Below are positions 27,598-34,838 of a stretch of 64,000 nucleotides of DNA, in pieces. The position numbers and the translations under genes were made by a program. Source of the stretch: Portibacter marinus (GTDB lineage: Bacteria > Bacteroidota > Bacteroidia > Chitinophagales > Saprospiraceae); NCBI RefSeq assembly GCF_021533195.1, contig NZ_JAJNKB010000005.1, positions 186,001 to 250,000 on the forward strand, read 5' to 3'. Under the pieces are notes generated by a model. It was not told where the DNA came from and did no database searches. It saw only the letters and a program-made list of their open reading frames with translations. The stretch's first letter is position 1, and each line of letters starts with the position of its first letter.

Positions 27598-29259
27598 ATG
27601 AACACGAAATCATTTCATTTAATAGCATTATTATTACTGGTAACAGTATCCCTATCAGGACAGACGATTGGCGGAGATTTTGATTTTGTCGTTGAATCAC
27701 CGCCGGAAGCGGCAGGAGAATATGATTATGGAGGAACCTCTAATTTCGGACCCGATATCACTGAGAATTTTTGTGGAGAGCTGGTATGGGGAGGTCCCGC
27801 AGAAAATCTCTCGTGTGAACCGATAAGTGCAGACCTTACGGGTAAAATTGCGTTGATCAGACGAGGTACCTGTGATTTCAGCCTTAAAATCTGGCATGCT
27901 CAAGAAGCAGGTGCCATAGCAGTAGTGATTGTTGACCATGGACAAGGACAAAATGCAGTGAATGAGCCTGTCGATATGTTGGGAGGTGATATGGCTGATG
28001 AAGTAAATATACCTGCAATTATCCTTTCATTCCTTACCAGCGAAATAATCGTCCCGGCTGTAAATAGCGGAACGGTAGAAGTCTGTTTTCGCCTACCTAC
28101 GATCCAAAATTCTTTCGGTCCATATTCCTATTCGACTCCACGGGCACAAATTGTACCTTTGGAGAATATCAGTGTTCAATTGATCAATAGAACGGGACAA
28201 GCCATGTCAAATGTTGAAGGTCGGGTAGAAATAATCTCTCCCTTAGGTGAGACTACTACTTTAATAGCAACCAATGATCTTCCTGTCAATGAAGTAATTA
28301 CTTATCACTTCGAACATTATCTTCCCAAGGAATTGGGCGAGTATACCATGGTTTATTCAAGTGATCATGATGTAGCAACCATCGAACGCAAATTTGAAAT
28401 TACTGAGAATACCTTCGCTACTGACGATGGGATTCCTGTAGGCTCTAGAGGACTAACAAATGATGATTTTGCCACATCAGATTTTTTTCAACAAAGTGGT
28501 TCACTGGTGATTGCTGGCGCCGATGAAATGGCTACTCATATCACTTTTGGATTGGCAAATGGAGAGGAATTGTATACAAGAGATGAGAATTCAGATATTG
28601 TCGTTGTAGCAGTTTATAATGCAGATCAAGATGGAAACAATATTCTTGATCTTGACATAATTTCAACTTTTGAAGATTTGGGTCAACCACTAGAGATAGG
28701 TATTTACCAGATAGATGGGACTGAAGTCTTTGATAAATTGGTAACAGTTGAGCTAGAAAACCCAGTTTTGCTTGAAAAGGATCGTTTATATTACGCTACT
28801 GTTGCATATAGTGGTGAAGATGCAGGAACTGGAATAGCGCCAAGATTCTCAGTTTCTAAACATGTTGATTATAACAACAGTCTTATTACTCCTCTACAGA
28901 CAAATGGACAATTATTTAATGGTTGGGATAGATCATCAACTATGATTACGCGATTGCACACTAAAGGCCATGTTGTTAATACCGATGAATATCATAATTC
29001 TGAATTCTCACTAGATTTGATCAATAATCCAGTGTTAAACGGTATTCTAAATTTTAGTGTCAATGATTTAAATTTTGTAGACAATGCAAAATTCTGTCTA
29101 TTCAATTCTAATGGTGAATTGTTAAAAAAGATTTCTATAAAAAATAATTATTATCAAAACTATATGATTGACGTGCATGAATTTGATTCAGGACTATATT
29201 TCATAAAAGCATCTTTTAGTAGTGGATATATTTGTAGGAAGTTTATAATTCAAAATTAA
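27598..29259 (+). CDS. PA-domain secreted protein with T9SS sorting domain
   Basis: The 553-residue protein starts MNTKSFHLIALLLL with a signal peptide ending LSGQ. A protease-associated (PA) domain lies at about residues 65-170 (GKIALIRRGTCDFSLKIWHAQEAGAIAVVIVDH). Beta-sandwich regions follow, and the C terminus is a T9SS-type sorting domain (CLFNSNGELLKKISIKN through GYICRKFIIQN). PA domains are non-catalytic binding or protein-interaction modules, and no peptidase domain is present here, so function is unknown. From about base 28550 onward the sequence becomes visibly AT-richer than the 5' half, so the C-terminal half may have a different history. A start 33 bp upstream puts charged residues before the signal peptide and was rejected. 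Confidence 0.8.
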   Translation: MNTKSFHLIALLLLVTVSLSGQTIGGDFDFVVESPPEAAGEYDYGGTSNFGPDITENFCGELVWGGPAENLSCEPISADLTGKIALIRRGTCDFSLKIWHAQEAGAIAVVIVDHGQGQNAVNEPVDMLGGDMADEVNIPAIILSFLTSEIIVPAVNSGTVEVCFRLPTIQNSFGPYSYSTPRAQIVPLENISVQLINRTGQAMSNVEGRVEIISPLGETTTLIATNDLPVNEVITYHFEHYLPKELGEYTMVYSSDHDVATIERKFEITENTFATDDGIPVGSRGLTNDDFATSDFFQQSGSLVIAGADEMATHITFGLANGEELYTRDENSDIVVVAVYNADQDGNNILDLDIISTFEDLGQPLEIGIYQIDGTEVFDKLVTVELENPVLLEKDRLYYATVAYSGEDAGTGIAPRFSVSKHVDYNNSLITPLQTNGQLFNGWDRSSTMITRLHTKGHVVNTDEYHNSEFSLDLINNPVLNGILNFSVNDLNFVDNAKFCLFNSNGELLKKISIKNNYYQNYMIDVHEFDSGLYFIKASFSSGYICRKFIIQN

Positions 29260-29360
29260 ATAAGTATTAGTAATTTTTTACGACATTTTTGATGGAATAT
29301 TTATATTGAATTATGTGGATTTTATAGAATATGATTAAGTTGAAAAAAAATATCATAATT

Positions 29361-29966
29361 ATGAAAAATTTTAATTTTTGGAACTATGCCTTTCACATTA
29401 CTTTGCTTTTTATATTTTTGTTAACTTCCTGTTCAAAAATAGAACACACCAATGAAAAGAAAATTGTTGAGCAAGATTCAAATTACAAAATATCAGCCAA
29501 GGACATCCTTAAAGATCCAATACTTAGAGATTCCATTGAAGTTGCTGATGAATACGAAGTTTTAAATAGATCTTGTACTTGTAACGTAGCCATAACCAGA
29601 GTAACAACTTCACTTAATAGTAATCCAGAGTATGACTACGCTTTAGTTCTTGTTAGATATAAGCAAAATGGAAATACGCAAATAAGATTATTAGGTTTAC
29701 CAGGCAATACATTTGGTGAGCCACAGCAAGTCTCATTTAATCCAGATAATGCAATCGATCTGGAGGCTGCATATGAACCACATCCAACTTATCCCGCTGG
29801 TGGATTTTGGGTAAAGATTTGGTGTGATTATGCAAATCCTGGTACTGGAGGTTCATACACACATATTTATAACTGGCAAACTGGCGGATTAGGTTGGTTT
29901 GATGAAAATTTTTACCAAAGTGGAAGTACTTGTGTCATTACACCAGTTGGTAGCTCTACCATGTGA
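29361..29966 (+). CDS. Hypothetical lipoprotein in an AT-rich patch
   Basis: The 201-residue product begins MKNFNFWNYAFH and has a lipobox LLTSC (Cys near residue 23), so it is probably lipid-anchored. The mature part is short and polar, with a CTC pair in NRSCTCNVAITRV and two later Cys residues, which could form disulfides. No family is recognised. An ATG 30 bp upstream is possible. Surrounding sequence is strikingly AT-rich and the gene has no obvious partner. A sorting-domain remnant lies about 120 bp downstream. The combination suggests recently acquired DNA, but this is inference. Confidence 0.6.
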   Translation: MKNFNFWNYAFHITLLFIFLLTSCSKIEHTNEKKIVEQDSNYKISAKDILKDPILRDSIEVADEYEVLNRSCTCNVAITRVTTSLNSNPEYDYALVLVRYKQNGNTQIRLLGLPGNTFGEPQQVSFNPDNAIDLEAAYEPHPTYPAGGFWVKIWCDYANPGTGGSYTHIYNWQTGGLGWFDENFYQSGSTCVITPVGSSTM

Positions 29967-30086
29967 TTAAGATTCGACAGGTTTATGTCTTAGAAATAGA
30001 TTTAAACTATAATATTCAGACATAATTAGAGAAAATAGAATATATAAACCTAATATTGTTTGAATGACATTTAAATATTTTTTTAA

Positions 30087-30191
30087 GCTACAGAACAAAT
30101 TGACGTACGCAACTATTCTGCTGGCACTTATTTTTTAAATGTAGTCACTGACCATGAAATTGCAACCCGCAAAGTGATCATTGCAGGATAA
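30087..30191 (+). pseudogene. Remnant of a T9SS C-terminal sorting domain
   Basis: In one frame this stretch reads about 34 residues ending SAGTYFLNVVTDHEIATRK and then VIIAG-stop, the typical end of a T9SS type A sorting domain. There is no start codon, and an in-frame stop (30084-30086) directly precedes it, so it is the stranded 3' end of a lost secreted-protein gene. The gap 29967-30260 otherwise holds only AT-rich sequence. Its former gene may be the PA-domain protein upstream, whose present C terminus lies in the AT-rich patch. Confidence 0.7.
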
Positions 30192-30260
30192 GTAACGGCC
30201 TAAAATATACGAAGGGATGGTCAGTATTGATTGTCCCTTTTCTTTTTATATTGCTTCACT

Positions 30261-31028
30261 ATGTCACATTTTCTTAGTAATAAAGTCAACAAATTATTCT
30301 TAATCCTTGGTGGTTTTTTTGTGGCCAATGCCCTGGTTGCAGAATTTATCGGTATTAAGATCTTCTCATTGGAAAGGACACTGGGGTTTGATCCCATGAA
30401 TTTTACGTTTTTTGGTGTGGAAGGTCTGGGTTTTAGTTTGACGGCAGGTGTATTGCTCTGGCCTGTGGTTTTTGTGATGACCGATGTCATTAATGAATAT
30501 TACGGCTCCAAAGGGGTTCGCTTTCTCTCTTATCTCACGGTAGGTTTGATCAGCTACGCTTTTGTCATGGTTTTTCTTGCGATATGGATTAGTCCCGATG
30601 ATTGGTGGCAAAATTTAAGTGGTGGAGATATTGCTGATATGGATTTGGCTTTTAGTAAAGTTTTTGGCCAGGGCCTGTGGATCATCGTAGGATCTCTTGT
30701 AGCTTTTTTAGTGGGTCAAATTGTTGATGTGCTCGTCTTTCATCGCATTAAGAAGTGGACAGGAGAAAAAAAAGTTTGGCTGAGGGCGACCGGTTCTACG
30801 CTTGTATCTCAATTTATTGACAGCTTTGTGGTTTTGTTGATCGCCTTTTATATCGGTAGCGATTGGGATCTGGTAAGAGTTTTAGCGATTGGTACTGTTA
30901 ACTATATATACAAATTTATCATGGCGATTGCATTGACACCCGCCATATATTTCGCACACTATGCCATTGACAGTTACCTAGGAGGAAAAACAGCGCATCG
31001 GCTGAAAAAACAAGCCATGGGTAATTAA
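30261..31028 (+). CDS. Queuosine precursor transporter (YhhQ/VUT family)
   Basis: The 255-residue integral membrane protein (counting from MSHFLSNKVNKLF) has about six hydrophobic helices and the family signatures VMTDVINEYYG and QFIDSFVVLLIAFYIG. YhhQ-type proteins import queuosine precursors such as preQ0 and preQ1 for tRNA modification at the inner membrane. No other queuosine gene is in the window. A start 30 bp upstream is open but adds a hydrophobic run that does not fit the family. It ends 34 bp before ctlX, which has its own promoter. Confidence 0.88.
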   Translation: MSHFLSNKVNKLFLILGGFFVANALVAEFIGIKIFSLERTLGFDPMNFTFFGVEGLGFSLTAGVLLWPVVFVMTDVINEYYGSKGVRFLSYLTVGLISYAFVMVFLAIWISPDDWWQNLSGGDIADMDLAFSKVFGQGLWIIVGSLVAFLVGQIVDVLVFHRIKKWTGEKKVWLRATGSTLVSQFIDSFVVLLIAFYIGSDWDLVRVLAIGTVNYIYKFIMAIALTPAIYFAHYAIDSYLGGKTAHRLKKQAMGN

Positions 31029-31038
31029 AAGAAAAGCT

Positions 31039-31046
31039 TACTTTTG
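31039..31046 (+). promoter_or_regulatory. TAnnTTTG -7 element of ctlX
   Basis: TACTTTTG matches the Bacteroidota -7 consensus and lies 16 bp before the ATG of the ctlX gene, implying a short 5' untranslated leader. No convincing -33 element was found. Confidence 0.5.
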
Positions 31047-31062
31047 CAAAAATTTCAGATCA

Positions 31063-31977
31063 ATGGCGACGACAACGGATACAATATTCATGGTGAGACC
31101 ATCCAATTTTGGCTACAATCATGAAACAGCAGAAAACAATGCTTTTCAGGACAATTCTGGTAATGAGACCAAGGAGCAGATAAGTGAAATGGCCAAGGTG
31201 GAATTTGATGGGATGGTTGAAAATTTAAGAGATAAAGGCATCGAGGTGATTGTTTACGAAGACTTGCCTGATCGAATGGTAAAGGATTCTGTTTTTCCCA
31301 ATAATTGGATAACAACGCATCAAAACAATGTCATCATTACTTATCCCATATTTGCGGAAAGCAGAAGAATGGAGAGAAGAGAAGACATTGTCGATGATCT
31401 GAAAGAACGGTTTGGTTTTGAAAGGCAGTATTTTTTTGAGCACTACGAGGGAGAATCTAAATTTCTAGAAGGAACAGGCAGTATGATTCTGGATCGAGAC
31501 AACAGAATTATATATGCGTGTTTGAGTGATAGGACAGATGTAGAGATCTTGGAAAAGTTTTCCATCCTAATGAATTATAATAAAATCTTTTTCCACGCCG
31601 AAGATGCTGATGGAATACCGATATACCATACTAATGTCATGATGGCTTTAGGGGAAGAATTATGCATTCTTTGTAAGGACAGCATCACGGATGAAAAGGA
31701 AAGGGCTGAGGTGATTGACTCATTGGAACAAAGTGGTAAAGAAATTATTGAAATCAGCATCGAGCAAATGAATCACTTCGCTGGTAATATGTTAGAGGTC
31801 AAAAATAAAGATGGTTATCGGTATATGGTCATGTCTGAACAAGCCTACAAATCATTGAATCAGGATCAAATTACCAAAATCGAGCACTACGCACAAATTT
31901 TGCATTCTCCATTATACACCATTGAAAAGTATGGAGGTGGTAGTGCCAGATGCATGATTGCAGAGATATTTGCATAA
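31063..31977 (+). CDS. ctlX: CtlX-type citrulline/arginine-modifying hydrolase (amidinotransferase fold)
   Basis: The 304-residue protein opens with IFMVRPSNFGYNHETAENNAFQ and carries the pattern of the guanidino-modifying superfamily: Glu in FLEGTGSM, His in IPIYHTNVMM, and catalytic Cys297 in GGGSARCMIAEIF. It matches the CtlX group (COG4874), related to arginine deiminases and dimethylarginine hydrolases. Members are linked to citrulline utilisation, but the exact substrate for this protein is not settled. It is cytoplasmic and apparently monocistronic. Confidence 0.85.
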   Translation: MATTTDTIFMVRPSNFGYNHETAENNAFQDNSGNETKEQISEMAKVEFDGMVENLRDKGIEVIVYEDLPDRMVKDSVFPNNWITTHQNNVIITYPIFAESRRMERREDIVDDLKERFGFERQYFFEHYEGESKFLEGTGSMILDRDNRIIYACLSDRTDVEILEKFSILMNYNKIFFHAEDADGIPIYHTNVMMALGEELCILCKDSITDEKERAEVIDSLEQSGKEIIEISIEQMNHFAGNMLEVKNKDGYRYMVMSEQAYKSLNQDQITKIEHYAQILHSPLYTIEKYGGGSARCMIAEIFA

Positions 31978-32120
31978 GATTATAGTAATTTTACATTTTT
32001 AGTGTACTATCTATCAGCCTGATAGGTGGTGTATAGGATTTTCAAAAACGAACATATCTCATCCTTAAAGATTTACAATTTATTAATATAAGTTTTCTCG
32101 ATATGTCGGGAAAATAAAAG

Positions 32121-32128
32121 TACTTTTG
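32121..32128 (+). promoter_or_regulatory. TAnnTTTG -7 element of the TonB-receptor gene
   Basis: TACTTTTG matches the -7 consensus and lies 26 bp before the ATG of the TonB-dependent receptor gene. The intergenic stretch 31978-32120 shows nothing else recognisable. Confidence 0.55.
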
Positions 32129-32154
32129 CAGAAAATTTAACCAAAGTAATTAAA

Positions 32155-34710
32155 ATGAAAAAATTATTTACACTTACTATTTTAGCATGTATGACGCTTT
32201 TCGTCAGTGCCCAGACGGTAACAGGAGTGGTGGTCGATCCATCTTCTGGTGATCCGCTTATTGGAGCAACTGTAATTGAAAAGGGGACTACTAATGGAAC
32301 CATCACTGACATTGATGGAAAATTTTCAATCGTCATTACCGAACCAGGTGAGCCTGTTTTATTGGTGTCTTTTTTGGGATACAACCCACAAGAAGTTTCC
32401 GTAATGGGTGACGGTAATGTTAGTTTGGGTAACATCGAATTAGCGCCAGATGGTCTAGGTCTTGATGAAGTAGTCATTACTGGAACGATGGACATCGTCA
32501 GAGATCGTAAAACGCCTGTGGCAGTTTCAACCATTGGAGTTCGTGAAATTCAGGCGAAGGCTGTTGGAAACGTGGAGTTTCCTGAAGTGATGAAAAATAC
32601 GCCTTCGGTATATGTTTCAAGCCAAACCGGTTTTGGAGATTCTCAAATGTGGATGAGAGGTTTTGATCAGATCAACACTGCATTTCTTTTAAATGGCCAA
32701 CCTATTAATGGTATGGAGGATGGAAGAATGTACTGGTCAAACTGGTCAGGTATGTCTGATGTAGCTACAGCTGTTCAGGTACAAAGAGGTCTTGGTTCTT
32801 CTAAGCTGGCCATTTCTTCTGTTGGTGGAACCGTTAACATAGTAACAAAAACTGTTGAGAATCAACAAGGAGGATTTGCAAGATTTATGGTTGGTAACGA
32901 TGGCTATTTGAAAGGAACTTTGGCATATAATTCAGGTCTTGTAGGCAAATGGGCAGTTTCCGCTTTAGTAGACCATTGGCAAGCGGATAGAAAGTGGGCT
33001 GAAGGTACTTTTGGTCAAGGTCAATCTTATTTTCTTTCAGTTGGATTTAAGCCAAATGAGAGAAACACTTTTAACTTTCTCGTAACTGGAGCACCTCAGA
33101 ATCATGGTCAGAGATGGTCTCAAAGCCTTGAAACTCTAGAGGAAGATCCTAAGTTTAATCAACATTGGGGACTGGATAGTGACGGTAATATCCTATCTGA
33201 AAGATACAATTACTATCACAAGCCGGTGATGAACCTGATTTGGGATTTTGATATTGATGAAAGGACCACTTTATCCTCAGTTTTGTATGCTTCTTTCGGT
33301 AGAGGTGGGGGAACTGGAGATTACGGAAGAGGAAGAATCAGAACGGAGGAAGGACAGGTTGATTTTGCTGCAATTGAAGCATCTCAGTCCGGTATCGGTA
33401 GCTTTGGAGATAACTACGCAAGAAGAGCTTCTGTAAATAACCACCAGTGGTATGGTAATGTAACTACATTTAAGAAAAATTTGTCACCAGATGTTGATGT
33501 AAGTGTTGGAGCTGATGTCAGATTTTACAGAGGAGATCACTTCAGACAAATCGTTAACTACTTTGGTCTGTCAGGTTGGAATGAATCGTTTAGACATGCA
33601 ACCAGACCTAGTGACTATGTGGTTAATGAAAGCTATTCCGTTAATCCTTGGGCTGCATTGACAAACTTTGCACCTGAAGGTCAAAGAATCGCTTATGACT
33701 ATTCAGAGAATATCAATTACCAAGGGGCATTTGGTCAGTTGGAATATACACCTGGAAATGCTTCAACGTTCATTCAGGGTTCTGTTTCAAACCAGTTCTA
33801 TCAAAGAGAGGGAAGATGGTCTGACATTGGGAAATCAGACAGCGTAAACAAGTTGGGATATAATGTTAAAGCGGGAGCTTCTTACTCTTTCGATCTGTCT
33901 AACATTATTTTCTTCAATGCAGGGTTTTATTCAAGACAACCTTTCCTGGATAACATTTTTGAAAATATCAGATACTCTAATGACTTCATTGAACCTGAAA
34001 TCGAAAATGAAAATGTGATAGGACTAGAGTTAGGTTACAAGTTGTTCCTGGAAAGCTTTGCAGCTAACATTAATCTCTATAATACGAACTGGGGTAATAG
34101 AACGAATGTTAGTACTTTCAATAATGATGCAGGAACGCCTGATGATGAATCAGATGATTTTGCTCAAAGGAACATCGAGAGAGGTATTTCACAAGTTCAC
34201 AGAGGAATTGAAATCGATATGAGATATGATTTCCTAAATGGATTTCTATTAAAAGGATATGCTTCCTTCGGAGACTGGAAATACACAGCCATTGATAGAG
34301 TCACTGTGTTTAATGACGATACAGGTGCCTTGATTGGAGAAGAAGACGGTTCAGATTTGTCAGACGTACATGTTCCCAATGCACCTCAGACATCATTTGG
34401 TATAGGTGCTTCTTATAGATGGAATGGAATTTCATTCTTCGCTGATTATAACTATTATGATAGATTGTTTCAGAGAAATAACTTTAACAGTTCTGAAACT
34501 TTCCTTAGAGAAGAAATTGGAACTCTTGATCCATACAGCTTGATAGACGCTGGTGTGGGATACAGATTTAACATTGGCGAAAGCGGTTTAGAATTAAGAG
34601 CCAACGTATATAATGTTCTGGATAGTTTCTATATCAATCAAACGGATCCATTTGGATTTTTAAATGGTAATGGTAGAACTTGGAATTTGAGCTTAAAATA
34701 TATCTTCTAG
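32155..34710 (+). CDS. TonB-dependent outer-membrane receptor with CarboxypepD_reg-like domain
   Basis: The 851-residue protein has a signal peptide ending FVSAQ, a carboxypeptidase-regulatory-like domain (GVVVDPSSGDPLIGATVIEKGTT), a plug domain (VMKNTPSVYVSS, MWMRGFDQINTAFLLNG, SSVGGTVNIVTKT) and a beta-barrel ending in NLSLKYIF. It is shorter than the SusC protein, lacks the VVGYG box and has no SusD next to it. It therefore resembles receptors for metals, siderophores or small organics rather than a classical Sus glycan transporter. The substrate is unknown. A strong terminator follows, so the gene is monocistronic. Confidence 0.92.
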   Translation: MKKLFTLTILACMTLFVSAQTVTGVVVDPSSGDPLIGATVIEKGTTNGTITDIDGKFSIVITEPGEPVLLVSFLGYNPQEVSVMGDGNVSLGNIELAPDGLGLDEVVITGTMDIVRDRKTPVAVSTIGVREIQAKAVGNVEFPEVMKNTPSVYVSSQTGFGDSQMWMRGFDQINTAFLLNGQPINGMEDGRMYWSNWSGMSDVATAVQVQRGLGSSKLAISSVGGTVNIVTKTVENQQGGFARFMVGNDGYLKGTLAYNSGLVGKWAVSALVDHWQADRKWAEGTFGQGQSYFLSVGFKPNERNTFNFLVTGAPQNHGQRWSQSLETLEEDPKFNQHWGLDSDGNILSERYNYYHKPVMNLIWDFDIDERTTLSSVLYASFGRGGGTGDYGRGRIRTEEGQVDFAAIEASQSGIGSFGDNYARRASVNNHQWYGNVTTFKKNLSPDVDVSVGADVRFYRGDHFRQIVNYFGLSGWNESFRHATRPSDYVVNESYSVNPWAALTNFAPEGQRIAYDYSENINYQGAFGQLEYTPGNASTFIQGSVSNQFYQREGRWSDIGKSDSVNKLGYNVKAGASYSFDLSNIIFFNAGFYSRQPFLDNIFENIRYSNDFIEPEIENENVIGLELGYKLFLESFAANINLYNTNWGNRTNVSTFNNDAGTPDDESDDFAQRNIERGISQVHRGIEIDMRYDFLNGFLLKGYASFGDWKYTAIDRVTVFNDDTGALIGEEDGSDLSDVHVPNAPQTSFGIGASYRWNGISFFADYNYYDRLFQRNNFNSSETFLREEIGTLDPYSLIDAGVGYRFNIGESGLELRANVYNVLDSFYINQTDPFGFLNGNGRTWNLSLKYIF

Positions 34711-34725
34711 TATTAAGTACTGAAG

Positions 34726-34763
34726 AAAAGTCCGTCAAGTCTTTGTGTTTGACGGACTTTTTT
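34726..34763 (+). terminator. Intrinsic terminator of the TonB-receptor gene
   Basis: AAAAGTCCGTCAA and TTGACGGACTTTT form a perfect 13-bp stem around a 10-base loop, and the 3' arm runs into six Ts. It lies 15 bp past the stop codon. Confidence 0.93.
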
Positions 34764-34838
34764 ATTTAAAGCTGTAATGATTGATTCACTCCTTTCAATG
34801 AATTTTTATCTTTAGCACTTCTATAAAATTATTGTACT

